Both the position numbers and the translations under genes were made by a program. Of a stretch of DNA of 15,799 nt, positions 1-7,448 are shown one piece after another (the stretch's first letter is position 1; each line of letters starts with the position of its first letter). The DNA is from Streptomyces sp. NRRL F-6131. Lineage in GTDB: Bacteria; Actinomycetota; Actinomycetes; Streptomycetales; Streptomycetaceae. The notes beneath the pieces are model-generated. The model was not told the origin of the DNA, ran no database searches, and saw only the letters and a list, made by a program, of their open reading frames with translations. The stretch covers positions 1 through 15,799 of the forward strand of contig JOHN01000104.1 of assembly GCA_000719695.1 (NCBI GenBank), written 5' to 3'.

Positions 1-489
1 CTTGCGGCCCCAGCCGTTGAAGTTGAAGTCGACGCCCTTGACCTTGCCGCCCTCCTCGACGAAGACCGGCACGGTGTCCCGCGCCCACAGGTCGTCGACC
101 GGGACGGGGAGCAGCTCGACGGCCGATCCGCAGGCGTTGCGGGCCGAGGCCTCCTGGCCGGGGCGGACCAGCAGCACCAGCGGCTCCCGCTCGCCGATGG
201 CGCGCGCCACCTCGGCGATGTCCTGGCGGACATGGGACAGCTGCTCGCCCCAGACGTCCTCGGAGGCGGGCCAGGACATCAGGGTCCGCTCGTGCTTCTC
301 CCATTCGGCGCCGAGCCTGCGGCCCCGGGCGGTGGCGCCGCCGTCCGGCCGGTCGGCGGCGGGGGAGGACGGCTCGGCGGGGTCGACCAGGTCGTCGACG
401 GCCGCGCAGGCGGAGGCGCCGAGGGCGAGCAGGCCGGCTCCGGCCAGGGAACGCAGCACCGTGCGGCGCGCGAGGGGGGACTGGGACAC
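1..489 (-). CDS. Deiminase A: Tat-exported, probable lipoprotein, agmatine/peptidylarginine deiminase family (N-terminal part)
   Basis: The gene reads leftward and runs off the window; 163 N-terminal residues are visible. It starts at a GTG (487-489) preceded by GGAG six bases upstream. The N-terminus has a twin-arginine motif (R8-R9, ARRTVLR), a hydrophobic stretch at 11-27 and Cys28 after A-S-A, so a Tat lipoprotein is likely though the lipobox is weak. After a Pro/Ala/Asp-rich linker come family motifs: H-E-R-T-L-M-S-W-P (66-74), D-D-L-W-A-R-D (132-138, with the substrate-stacking Trp135 and substrate-binding Asp138 known from agmatine deiminases), and F-N-F-N-G-W-G near 155-161. The catalytic His and Cys lie beyond the edge. 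About 124 bp upstream of the start is a perfect operator-like palindrome (614-633). Family membership is sure; agmatine versus another guanidino substrate cannot be decided. Confidence 0.88.
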   Translation of the reverse strand, partial: MSQSPLARRTVLRSLAGAGLLALGASACAAVDDLVDPAEPSSPAADRPDGGATARGRRLGAEWEKHERTLMSWPASEDVWGEQLSHVRQDIAEVARAIGEREPLVLLVRPGQEASARNACGSAVELLPVPVDDLWARDTVPVFVEEGGKVKGVDFNFNGWGRK

Positions 490-604
490 GGTGGACTCCG
501 GTGGGGCAGAGGGTGGTTCGGTCCGGTGCGGCGGTGGGCTCCGGAGAGCGGCGCGCGGTGCCGGGCCGGCGGCGGACGAGGGCGTCCGGCATCGCCTGAC
601 CTGC

Positions 605-633
605 ACTGTCGCATTGACTGAAAAATCAGTCAA
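605..633 (-). promoter_or_regulatory. Promoter with embedded TetR-type operator O1, upstream of deiminase A
   Basis: Bases 614-633 form a perfect inverted repeat, TTGACTGA-AAAA-TCAGTCAA, with 8-bp arms and a 4-bp spacer. On the minus strand TTGACT (633-628) can serve as a -35 hexamer, and 17 bp further on lies the weak -10-like GACAGT (610-605), pointing at deiminase A with a leader of about 110 nt. The left half-site is identical to the one before deiminase B (3373-3392). It is AT-rich in very GC-rich surroundings. Control by TetR1 is inferred from that match. Confidence 0.72.
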
Positions 634-653
634 GCAAGGGGAGAGGGTGACGG

Positions 654-680
654 CCCCGGCCGGGAGCGGTCCGGCCGGGG
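654..680. terminator. Hairpin downstream of the kinase gene
   Basis: This is a perfect 10-bp inverted repeat, CCCCGGCCGG / CCGGCCGGGG, with a 7-base loop. It starts 18 bases past the kinase stop codon and precedes the promoter of deiminase A. There is no T-run, as is common for actinomycete terminators. Confidence 0.6.
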
Positions 681-697
681 CGACCCCCGAGGGGGGC

Positions 698-2431
698 TCA
701 GCCGTTGCGGCGGTAGTGGTCCACGGAGACCCGCACGGGTCCGTCCGTGCCCGCGGTGGCGAGCACCCGGACGACGGCGAGGGACCGGCCGTCCGCGGAC
801 CGGACGCAGAAGGCGCCGCGCGGCCCGACGGCGCCGAACGGCACCCGCCCGGTCGGCCGGCTGTCGAGCCCCTTGACGCACTCGGCGACGCCCAGGCCGG
901 CGTCCCGCCCGATGTAGGAGTCGGCGGTCTCCGGGACGAGGAACTCGTTCTCGCCCCGGCCCACGTACCAGGACGCGCTGTCGGCGGGGACCACGGTGCC
1001 GGTGGCGAGGTCGAACTCGTACCCGGCGTCCGCCGAGGTGAGCTCGACCGCCCGGTAGGCGGGGGCGTAGTCCGCGGCCGGGGTCGAGGGGGTGACCGGG
1101 GTCGGTGTCGTCGGGCCCGGCCGGGTGGTGGTCGGCGACCCGGTGGGGGTCGGCGCGGCCGTCGACCGGCCGGGCGAGGGGATCCCGGCCGAGGGGGCGG
1201 CGGACACCCGGTCCTCGGCGGTCGCCGCCTCCACCGTCTCCGGGGTGTCGAGCAGCAGGACCGCCGCCGCGGCGCCGACGGTCAGGGCGACGGCGGCGGT
1301 CAGCGCCGTGCGCCCGAGGGCCCGGCTGCGTCGGGCCCGCCCCCGGGCGCGCCCACCGGCCGCCGGGCCCTCGTCGAACGGGAGGGAGGGGGTGGCCGCC
1401 GCGGGGGAGAGGGTGGCCGCCAGGACGGTCGGGGCCGCCGCGGACCGCGGGGCGAGCACCGTCCGGTCCGGGTCCCGGTCGCCGCCGGCTCCCTCGGCCG
1501 GCACCTGGGGAAGCTCGGCGTGCCGGGTGATCTGGCTGGTCAGCGGGTGCGGCAGCCAGTCCTCGCCGAACCGCAGCGGTCCGGCGACCGCCGGGTGGTC
1601 GCGGACGGCGGCGATCACCTCGGCGGTGGCGGGGCGGTCCTCGGGCCGTTTGGCGAGGCAGGCGAGCAGCAGTCGGCGCAGGCCCTCGGGGACGGGGCCG
1701 AGGTCGGGCTCCTCGTGGACGGTCCGGTAGAGCGTGGCCGGGTCCGGGCCGTCCCCGAAGGGCGGGGCGCCGCCCGCGACGTGGACGGCCAGCGCGCCGA
1801 GGGCGTACACGTCGGTGGCCGGGGTCGCCGGCCGACCGGTGGCCTGCTCGGGTGCCATGTAGGCGGGCGAACCGATGCGCAGCCCGGTGGCGGTGAGCGC
1901 GCCGGCGTCGGCCGCCCGGGCGATGCCGAAGTCGATCACCCGGGGGCCGTCGGAGGCGATCAGGACGTTGCCCGGCTTGAGGTCGCGGTGCACCACCCCG
2001 GTGGCGTGGATCGCCTGGAGCGCCTCGGCGATGCCGGCGATCAGCAGCAGCACGGTCCGTTCGGGGAGCGGGCCGTGCTGCTGCACCACCTGCTGCAGGG
2101 AGGGGCCCGGGACGTAGGTGGTGGCCAGCCACGGCGGCGAAGCGTCCACGCCCGCGTCGACCAGCTGGGCGGTGAAGAGCCCGTGGATGCGCCGGGCGCT
2201 GGCCACCTCCTGGGCGAAGCGGGCCCGGAACTCCGGGTCCTCGGCGAGTTCGGGCCGGACCACCTTGAGGGCGACCGGCCGCCCGCCCGGGGTGTAGGAG
2301 AGGTAGACCCGGCCCATGCCGCCGGCGCCGAGCCGGGCGAACAGCCGGTAGCCGCCGACCTCGCGGGGGTCGTCCGGGGTCAGCTCCTGGAAGACCGGCG
2401 GCGGGGTGAAGGGGGATCGGTCAGCGGACAT
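698..2431 (-). CDS. Transmembrane Ser/Thr protein kinase (Hanks/PknB type) with extracytoplasmic C-terminal domain
   Basis: This 577-aa protein starts at the ATG at 2429-2431, preceded by GAGAGAGG eight bases away. The kinase domain spans about 28-285: glycine loop G35-A-G-G-M-G40, ATP-anchoring Lys56 in VALKVV, catalytic H148-R-D150 with LKPGN, D167-F-G169, and the A193-P-E195 of the activation segment, so it should be active. A juxtamembrane stretch, basic at 360-373, leads to one membrane helix (about 374-394). Outside is a Ser/Thr/Pro-rich stalk (about 410-452) and a small domain (about 455-577) with two cysteines, C518 and C542, that could form a disulfide. I see no PASTA repeats. It lies downstream of TetR1 but a palindromic hairpin and 275 bp separate them, so its own promoter is likely. 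Its ligand and targets are unknown; a link to the deiminases is only positional. Confidence 0.93.
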   Translation of the reverse strand: MSADRSPFTPPPVFQELTPDDPREVGGYRLFARLGAGGMGRVYLSYTPGGRPVALKVVRPELAEDPEFRARFAQEVASARRIHGLFTAQLVDAGVDASPPWLATTYVPGPSLQQVVQQHGPLPERTVLLLIAGIAEALQAIHATGVVHRDLKPGNVLIASDGPRVIDFGIARAADAGALTATGLRIGSPAYMAPEQATGRPATPATDVYALGALAVHVAGGAPPFGDGPDPATLYRTVHEEPDLGPVPEGLRRLLLACLAKRPEDRPATAEVIAAVRDHPAVAGPLRFGEDWLPHPLTSQITRHAELPQVPAEGAGGDRDPDRTVLAPRSAAAPTVLAATLSPAAATPSLPFDEGPAAGGRARGRARRSRALGRTALTAAVALTVGAAAAVLLLDTPETVEAATAEDRVSAAPSAGIPSPGRSTAAPTPTGSPTTTRPGPTTPTPVTPSTPAADYAPAYRAVELTSADAGYEFDLATGTVVPADSASWYVGRGENEFLVPETADSYIGRDAGLGVAECVKGLDSRPTGRVPFGAVGPRGAFCVRSADGRSLAVVRVLATAGTDGPVRVSVDHYRRNG

Positions 2432-2471
2432 GCGGGCTGCCTCTCTCGGCGGGCTGGGGCTGGTCTCGGCC

Positions 2472-2530
2472 GGCTGGGCTGGGCTGGGCTGGGCTGGGCT
2501 GGGCCGGGGTGGGCCGGGGTGGGCCGGGCT
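2472..2530. repeat. GGGCT/GGGCCGGGGT short tandem repeat in the kinase leader
   Basis: Five perfect copies of GGGCT (2476-2500), preceded by a partial GGCT, run into two copies of GGGCCGGGGT and a variant GGGCCGGGCT. The G-runs of three or four are on the plus strand, which is the template strand for the kinase; the kinase transcript would carry AGCCC repeats 40-100 nt before its start. The regular G-triplets with 2-base spacers could fold as a G-quadruplex, and the copy number could slip. The rest of the 2432-2706 gap shows only a weak -10-like TAAACT (minus strand, 2658-2653). Confidence 0.85.
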
Positions 2531-2688
2531 GAGCGGGACGCGGACGGCCCGGACCGGTGCGGGTGCGGGAGCGAGCGGGGGCGCCGGATCGGGCGCGCCG
2601 AAGGGAGTCGGACGGGCCCGGGCACGGGCGTCCGGCACGCGCGGTGCCGCCGAGTTTAGAGGTTGCGTCAGGATCGGCCGAATCCGCC

Positions 2689-2706
2689 CCCGGCGGGCCC
2701 GCCGGG
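2689..2706. terminator. Perfect palindrome abutting the TetR1 stop codon
   Basis: CCCGGCGGGCCCGCCGGG is an 18-bp perfect palindrome immediately after the TetR1 stop (stop codon complement at 2707-2709). It can fold as a 7-bp stem with a GGCC loop. It probably ends TetR1 transcription and separates it from the kinase. There is no T-run. Confidence 0.5.
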
Positions 2707-3285
2707 TCAGCGGCCGTGGCGGGAGAGTTCCGCCTCGATCGCCCCGCGCAGCAGCCGGCGGGCGTGCTCGACCGGCAGGGAGCCGCTCAGCCAGCGCACG
2801 CTGAGGCCCTCGACGAGGGCGGTCAGCCGCTCGGCGGCGGCCGCGTGCGCCGGGGCGGTGCCGTGCGGGTCGGCGCGGGCGAGCAGTTCGGCGACGTCGT
2901 GCACCCAGGTGTGGGTGGTCCGCGCGAGGTCCTCCCTGAGGTCCGGCTCGAAGACCGCGGTGGCCCTCAACTCGCCCCAGGCCGTGCTGTTCTCCCGCAC
3001 CTCGACGGTGTCCTGGAGCTCCAGGAGCAGCACCTGTTCCAGGTCGGCGCGGGGGTCCTCGGTGCGGGGCGCGGGGTCCGGCTCGGCGGTGTAGTGGTCG
3101 GCGCGGTCGCTGATGTGGTCCAGGGTCCGGCGCAGCAGCCCGGCCCGGTCGGTGAAGTGGTAGTAGATGAGCGCGGTGGACACGCCGGCCTCGGCGGCCA
3201 GCTCGCCCACCCGGAGTCCGCGTACGCCGCGCCGGGCGATCACCCGGGTGGCGGCTCTGAGTATTTCTGTCCGACGGTCCGACAT
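2707..3285 (-). CDS. TetR family regulator (TetR1), likely repressor of deiminases A and B
   Basis: This is a 192-aa TetR-type repressor. The N-terminal helix-turn-helix covers about residues 26-46 (VGELAAEAGVSTALIYYHF), the family hallmark, followed by D-R-A-G-L-L. The C-terminal ligand-binding region is helical and variable, with a BetI-like look. I chose the ATG at 3283-3285 (MSDRRTEIL) because it sits just before the first conserved helix; an in-frame TTG at 3357 would add 24 unlikely residues and cut into the regulatory region. The ribosome site is weak (GAGTGGG). It is divergent from deiminase B across a 158-bp gap that holds operator O2 and a second palindrome, so it should repress B and perhaps itself. 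A matching perfect palindrome before deiminase A (614-633) suggests A is a second target. The ligand is unknown. Confidence 0.92.
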   Translation of the reverse strand: MSDRRTEILRAATRVIARRGVRGLRVGELAAEAGVSTALIYYHFTDRAGLLRRTLDHISDRADHYTAEPDPAPRTEDPRADLEQVLLLELQDTVEVRENSTAWGELRATAVFEPDLREDLARTTHTWVHDVAELLARADPHGTAPAHAAAAERLTALVEGLSVRWLSGSLPVEHARRLLRGAIEAELSRHGR

Positions 3286-3341
3286 GGGCGCCCACTCTAT
3301 CGCGCTTCCTTGCTGGTCGGACAGGTTCCTGATGATCCTTT

Positions 3342-3362
3342 CAGGGTGGTCGACCAACCCTG
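3342..3362. promoter_or_regulatory. Second palindromic element in the TetR1 / deiminase B gap
   Basis: TGGTCGACCA (3347-3356) is a perfect 10-bp palindrome, and it is also framed by CAGGGT (3342-3347) and ACCCTG (3357-3362), which are reverse complements. It lies between O2 and the TetR1 start, where a site for autoregulation of TetR1 would be expected. Its sequence is unlike O1 and O2, so the binding protein is uncertain. Confidence 0.4.
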
Positions 3363-3372
3363 GCCGAAATGC

Positions 3373-3401
3373 TTGACTGAATTTTCAGTTCGGTGCAGGA
3401 T
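3373..3401 (+). promoter_or_regulatory. Promoter with embedded TetR-type operator O2, upstream of deiminase B
   Basis: The operator is TTGACTGA-ATTT-TCAGTTCG (3373-3392). The left half-site is identical to O1 and the right arm matches for TCAGT only. TTGACT (3373-3378) is a good -35 hexamer, with CAGGAT (3396-3401) 17 bp downstream resembling the actinomycete -10 TAGGAT. The leader to the B start would be about 36 nt. Repressor binding would block the -35. Confidence 0.75.
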
Positions 3402-3443
3402 GCGGGGCAACCCTCACACCTCCCACGTCAACCAGGGAGCGTC

Positions 3444-4640
3444 ATGCACACCCCCACACCCTCCCGCCGCGGTCTGCTCCGGTTCGGCGCCGCCGCCGCA
3501 CCCCTGATCGCCCTCGGGTCGGTCCTCCCGACGGCCGGCCGCGCCGCGGCCGCCACCCCCGCCGCGGCCGCCGCACCTGCTCCGGCATCCGCACCCCTGC
3601 TGCGGATGCCGGCCGAGACCGACCGGCACGACCGCACCTTCATGGCCTGGCCGGCCCTGCCGTCCGTCTGGCGGACCCAGCTGTCGGCCGTCCGCGACGA
3701 CATCGCCAAGCTGGCCCACGAGATCTCCCGTTACGAACCGGTCGTCGTGGTGGCCCGCCCCGGGCAGGCCGCCGACGCCCGCTACTACTGCGGCCCCGGC
3801 GCCTACCACCGCATCACCGTGATCGAGATCTCCAACGACGACCTCTGGATCCGCGACTTCGGACCGACCTTCGTGGTCGGGCCGGGCACCATCGCCGGCG
3901 TCGACACCAACTTCAACGGCTGGGGCAAGGACGGCACCCCCTACTACCAGCGGTACGCCGAGGACGCCGCCGTCGCGGGCACCCTCCTCGCCGAGTACGG
4001 GGTGGACCGGATCCGGGCCCCCTTCGTCGGCGAGGGCGGCGCCCTGGAGACCGACGGCGAGGGCACCCTGCTGGCCACCGTCAGCTCCTGGGTGAACCCC
4101 AACCGCAACCCCGGCCTCTCCCGGGACCAGGTCGATCGCGCCCTGCGCACGACGCTCGGCATGGACAAGGTCATCTGGCTGGACGGCGTGGCCGGCCAGG
4201 ACATCACGGACGCCCACATCGACTGCCTGGCCCGCTTCACCGCGCCCGGCCGGGTCCTGCTCGACCGGCCAGGACCCGGTACCGACCGGGTCTGGGTCGA
4301 GGTCTACGAGCAGGCCAAGCGGGCCCTGAGCACCGCCACCGACGCCCGCGGCCGCTCGCTGACCGTGGTCGAGCTGCCCGCCCCGGACCGGAGGCGGATC
4401 CGCGGCCGTGACCTCGGCAAGGAGTTCCTCTCCAGCTACAGCAACTTCTACGTGGCCAACGGCGCCGTGTTCGTCCCCCAGTTCGGCCACGCCGCCGCCG
4501 ACGCGCGGGCCCGCGCCGTCCTCCAGGCCGAGTTCCCGACCCGCGACATCGTCCAGGTCGACATCGACAACATCGCCTCCGGCGGTGGCGGCATCCACTG
4601 CGCCACCCAGTCCCAGCCGTCCGTCCCGCCGCTGCGCTGA
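3444..4640 (+). CDS. Deiminase B: Tat-exported agmatine/peptidylarginine deiminase family protein
   Basis: This 398-aa protein begins at the ATG at 3444 with GGGAG four bases upstream. An in-frame GTG at 3393 is rejected because it lies inside the promoter. The Tat signal is S-R8-R-G-L-L-R with a hydrophobic core to about 31 and an A-G-R-A-A-A cleavage region, followed by an Ala/Pro-rich linker to about 52. The catalytic domain has all family motifs: DRTFMAWP, D-D-L-W135-I-R-D138, NFNGWG, E197-G-G, NPNRNP (218-223), GQDITDAH258-I-D260 (general-base His and substrate Asp), and SGGGGIHC386 with the nucleophilic Cys. It should therefore hydrolyse a guanidino group outside the cytoplasm, releasing ammonia. 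It resembles deiminase D most closely (by eye well over half identical). It is divergent from TetR1 and followed by a strong hairpin. The substrate is unproven. Confidence 0.93.
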   Translation: MHTPTPSRRGLLRFGAAAAPLIALGSVLPTAGRAAAATPAAAAAPAPASAPLLRMPAETDRHDRTFMAWPALPSVWRTQLSAVRDDIAKLAHEISRYEPVVVVARPGQAADARYYCGPGAYHRITVIEISNDDLWIRDFGPTFVVGPGTIAGVDTNFNGWGKDGTPYYQRYAEDAAVAGTLLAEYGVDRIRAPFVGEGGALETDGEGTLLATVSSWVNPNRNPGLSRDQVDRALRTTLGMDKVIWLDGVAGQDITDAHIDCLARFTAPGRVLLDRPGPGTDRVWVEVYEQAKRALSTATDARGRSLTVVELPAPDRRRIRGRDLGKEFLSSYSNFYVANGAVFVPQFGHAAADARARAVLQAEFPTRDIVQVDIDNIASGGGGIHCATQSQPSVPPLR

Positions 4641-4642
4641 CT

Positions 4643-4686
4643 CCCCGGCGGCCCGTCCGGATCCCCACGGGGACGGGCCGCCGGGG
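4643..4686. terminator. Hairpin between deiminase B and the aguA operon
   Basis: A perfect 16-bp stem, CCCCGGCGGCCCGTCC paired with GGACGGGCCGCCGGGG, with a 12-base loop, begins two bases after the B stop codon. It looks like a terminator for B. Only 70 bp then remain before aguA, and I see no clear promoter there, so read-through is possible. Confidence 0.75.
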
Positions 4687-4756
4687 CCCCGCCCTCCCGC
4701 GGACCCCCCAGAGACCCCCGCAGCACCCACCCACCCCGAAGAGAATGAGGATCCCC

Positions 4757-5761
4757 GTGACGTACCGCATGCCCGCCGAGTGGACCGAGCACGACGGCTG
4801 CCTGATGGCCTGGCCGGTCCGGCCGGACCTGTGGGGCGACACCCTCGACGAGGTGAAGCGCGAGTACGCGGCCGTCGCCCGGGCGATCGCCGCGTTCGAG
4901 CCGGTCACCATGGTGGCGCCGCCCGGCCACGGCGACGAGGCCCGCACCCTGTGCGGCCCGGGCCTGACCGTGGTCGAACTCCCCCTGGACGACTCCTGGT
5001 TCCGCGACTCCGCGCCGATCTTCGTCCTCGACGAGGAGGGCCGCCGGGCCGGCGTCGACTTCCGCTTCAACGCCTGGGGCGGCAAGCACCACCCCTGGGA
5101 CGCCGACGACCGGATCAGCGGCCTGCTGCTGGAGCACCTCGCCGTCCCGGCCGTCCGCTCCGAGATGATCCTCGAAGGCGGCGCGATCACCGTCGACGGC
5201 GAAGGCACCCTCATCACCACCGAGCAGTGCCTGCTCCACCCCAACCGCAACCCCGGGATGAGCCGCGGGGAGATCGAGGCCGAGCTGAAGGCCAGGCTCG
5301 GCGTCACCAAGGTCGTCTGGCTGCCCTACGGCGGTGCCCTGGACACCGAGACCGACGGCCACGTCGACGGCGTGTGCGCCTTCGCCGCCCCCGGCAAGGT
5401 CGTGGTGCAGCTGCCCGCCGACCCCCAGCACCCCGACTACGCGCGGATGCGCGCCAACCGCGCGGTGCTGGAGCACTCCACCGACGCCCAGGGCCGCCCC
5501 TTCGAGATCGTCGACGTCACCCAGGCCGCCTTCGTCGAGGTGGACGACGTCCGGGTCGAGGTCGGCTACCTGAACTTCTACCTGGCCAACGGCGGCGTCG
5601 TCGTCCCCGTCGCCGACCACCCCGAGGACGCCGGCGCGCTCGCCGTGATCGCCGCCGCCTTCCCCGACCGCAAGGTCGTCGGCGTGCGGGCCCGGGTGAT
5701 CGCCTTCGGCGGCGGCGGCGTCCACTGCATCACCCAGCAGCTCCCGGCCGCCCGCGCCTGA
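4757..5761 (+). CDS. aguA: Deiminase C: cytosolic agmatine deiminase
   Basis: This 334-aa protein has no signal peptide and near-typical agmatine deiminase length. It would convert agmatine to N-carbamoylputrescine plus ammonia. I chose the GTG at 4757, which gives the usual MTYRMPAEW start and has GAGG six bases upstream; the ATG at 4745 has no room for a ribosome site. Motifs follow the classic enzyme: P-L-D-D-S-W81-F-R-D84, FRFNAWGGK, E140-G-G, HPNRNP, E-T-D-G-H202-V-D204, and FGGGGVHC324-I-T-Q-Q with the catalytic Cys. It uses NAWG and TDGH, where the exported paralogues here use NGWG and TD(A/C/D)H. It heads an operon: the importer genes follow after 28 bp. Neither N-carbamoylputrescine amidohydrolase nor putrescine carbamoyltransferase is present in the window. 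Agmatine is the likely but not proven substrate. Confidence 0.9.
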   Translation: MTYRMPAEWTEHDGCLMAWPVRPDLWGDTLDEVKREYAAVARAIAAFEPVTMVAPPGHGDEARTLCGPGLTVVELPLDDSWFRDSAPIFVLDEEGRRAGVDFRFNAWGGKHHPWDADDRISGLLLEHLAVPAVRSEMILEGGAITVDGEGTLITTEQCLLHPNRNPGMSRGEIEAELKARLGVTKVVWLPYGGALDTETDGHVDGVCAFAAPGKVVVQLPADPQHPDYARMRANRAVLEHSTDAQGRPFEIVDVTQAAFVEVDDVRVEVGYLNFYLANGGVVVPVADHPEDAGALAVIAAAFPDRKVVGVRARVIAFGGGGVHCITQQLPAARA

Positions 5762-5789
5762 CCCCGCCAGCGAACGGAGGAACACCCTC

Positions 5790-7448
5790 ATGACTCCCAC
5801 CGCACCCGCCGGACGCACCCGGCCCCGGCCCCGGCGCCCGCTCGCCGTCGCCACCGCGCTGCTCGGCGCCGCGGCCCTCGTCGCTGCCTGCTCGGGGCCG
5901 CCCCGCGGCGGCTCCGCCGACCGGGCCGACGTCCAGCTGTCGCCCTCCAGCCCGCCGGCCGCCGGCGACATCGACTCCTTCACCTGGGCCACCTACGCCG
6001 AACCGCCCACCCTGGACTACCTCCAGGCCTTCGACTACCCGCAGAACACGGTCCTGTCGAACGTCTGCGAGAGCCTGATGCGCTGGACGCCCCAGCTCAC
6101 CCTGGCCCCCGGACTGGCCGAGAAGGCGTCCAACCCCGACCCCACCACCTGGGTCTACGACCTGCGGGCCGGTGTGCACTTCCACGACGGCTCGGTGATG
6201 ACCGCCGAGGACGTCGTGTACAGCCTCGGCCGCCAGATGAACCCCGAGAACGCGGCGGCCTGGGCGCAGTCCTTCCAGAACGTCGACACCGTCACCGCGA
6301 CCGGCCCGCTCCAGGTCACCGTCAAGCTCAGGAAGCCCGACTCCCAGTTCCCCCAGTACATGGCGACCGCCGCCGGCACCGTCGCCGCCAGGGCCGGGGT
6401 GGAGGCCGCCGGCCGGGACTACGGCACCAGCGGGAGCCTCGACTGCACCGGCCCGTTCAAGCTCGCCGGCTGGACCAAGGGCCAGTCGATCGAACTCCGG
6501 CGCTTCGACGGCTACTGGGGCAACCGCGCCAAGGCCGGCAAGGTCGTCGTCCGCTTCCTCACCGACCCCTCCGCGCGCACCAACGCCATGCTCAGCGGCG
6601 AGGTCGACGGCGGCTACCTGATCCCCACCGAGGCCTACGACCGGCTGCGGAAGAGCGGGGCGGGCACCCTGTACTTCGGCGAGGGCCTCAGCACCGTCAA
6701 CCTCAACGTCACCAGCATGGCCGGCCCGCTCGGCGACCTCCGGGTCCGCCAGGCGCTGTCACTGGCCCTCGACCGCTCCGGCTTCGTCCGCACCGGCCTC
6801 GCCGGCGCCGGCACCGTCACCGGCTCGCTCACCACCAGGGCCGCCTGGGGCGCGCTGCCCGAGGACGTCCGGGCCACCGCCTTCGCCCACCTCACCCCCA
6901 CCGAGCAGGACGTCGAGCGCGCCAAGGCCCTGGTCAAGGAGGCCGGCGCCACCGGCCGGACGCTCACCGTCGCCACCAGCAGCATCGGCCAGGACGTCTC
7001 GCTGCTCGCCACCGCCGTCCAGTCCGCCGGCGCCCGGATCGGCCTCGACGTCCAGCTGCGCACCATCGCCCCGAACGCCTTCACCTCGCTGTTCACCGAC
7101 CCCGAGGCGCGCGAGGGGCTGGACATGTTCCCGGAGACGTACTACGACTCCATCACCGACCCGCTCGACCTGCTCGCCAACTTCCGCACCGGCGCCTACC
7201 AGAACTTCGCCGGCTACAGCGACCCGGCCTACGACGAACTGGTCGACCGGGCCGCCGCCGCGTACGACCCCGCCGAGCGCGGCGCCGTCGAGGCGCAGCT
7301 CCAGCGGACCGCCTCCGAGAAGCTGCTGTGGATCCCGGTCGCCGAATGGCCCACCGCCGTCTTCCTGAACAAGCGGATCACCGGCGCCCCGACCACCATC
7401 TCCTACCTGTACTACCCGTGGGCGGCGGACGTGGGGGCCGCACGGTGA
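5790..7448 (+). CDS. ABC importer substrate-binding lipoprotein, family 5 (dipeptide/oligopeptide type)
   Basis: This 552-aa protein starts at ATG 5790 with GGAGG nine bases upstream. A basic N-terminus (up to R16), a hydrophobic core (18-31) and the lipobox V-A-A-C34 mark a lipoprotein anchored outside the membrane. The region around 108-150 has the family-5 signature (W-V-Y-D-L-R-A-G-V-H-F-H-D-G, then T-A-E-D-V-V-Y-S), followed by the usual F-K-L-A-G-W and Y-W-G-N blocks, so it is a DppA/OppA/NikA-like receptor. It lies 28 bp after aguA and overlaps the first permease by 4 bp, so it is co-translated with the rest of the importer. The ligand cannot be read from the sequence; by context a guanidino peptide, agmatine conjugate or a deimination product is plausible. 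Nickel or sugar ligands are alternatives. Confidence 0.92.
   Translation: MTPTAPAGRTRPRPRRPLAVATALLGAAALVAACSGPPRGGSADRADVQLSPSSPPAAGDIDSFTWATYAEPPTLDYLQAFDYPQNTVLSNVCESLMRWTPQLTLAPGLAEKASNPDPTTWVYDLRAGVHFHDGSVMTAEDVVYSLGRQMNPENAAAWAQSFQNVDTVTATGPLQVTVKLRKPDSQFPQYMATAAGTVAARAGVEAAGRDYGTSGSLDCTGPFKLAGWTKGQSIELRRFDGYWGNRAKAGKVVVRFLTDPSARTNAMLSGEVDGGYLIPTEAYDRLRKSGAGTLYFGEGLSTVNLNVTSMAGPLGDLRVRQALSLALDRSGFVRTGLAGAGTVTGSLTTRAAWGALPEDVRATAFAHLTPTEQDVERAKALVKEAGATGRTLTVATSSIGQDVSLLATAVQSAGARIGLDVQLRTIAPNAFTSLFTDPEAREGLDMFPETYYDSITDPLDLLANFRTGAYQNFAGYSDPAYDELVDRAAAAYDPAERGAVEAQLQRTASEKLLWIPVAEWPTAVFLNKRITGAPTTISYLYYPWAADVGAAR

Noticed and set aside
2..2659. Long plus-strand open frame (885 codons) across the left part
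   Set aside because: It is Arg/Gly/Ala low-complexity and lies antisense to deiminase A and the kinase, which have clear motifs. Long antisense frames are expected at this GC content.
2432..3295. N-terminal extension of the kinase frame
   Set aside because: It overlaps TetR1 out of frame and is low-complexity. The ATG at 2431 has a good ribosome site directly upstream.
3393..3443. Earlier GTG start for deiminase B
   Set aside because: The GTG lies between the -35 and -10 hexamers of O2 promoter and would put 17 polar residues ahead of the Tat motif. ATG 3444 has GGGAG at proper spacing.
4408..5793. Plus-strand frame overlapping deiminase B and aguA
   Set aside because: It is a Pro/Arg-rich shadow of two genes with complete catalytic motifs.
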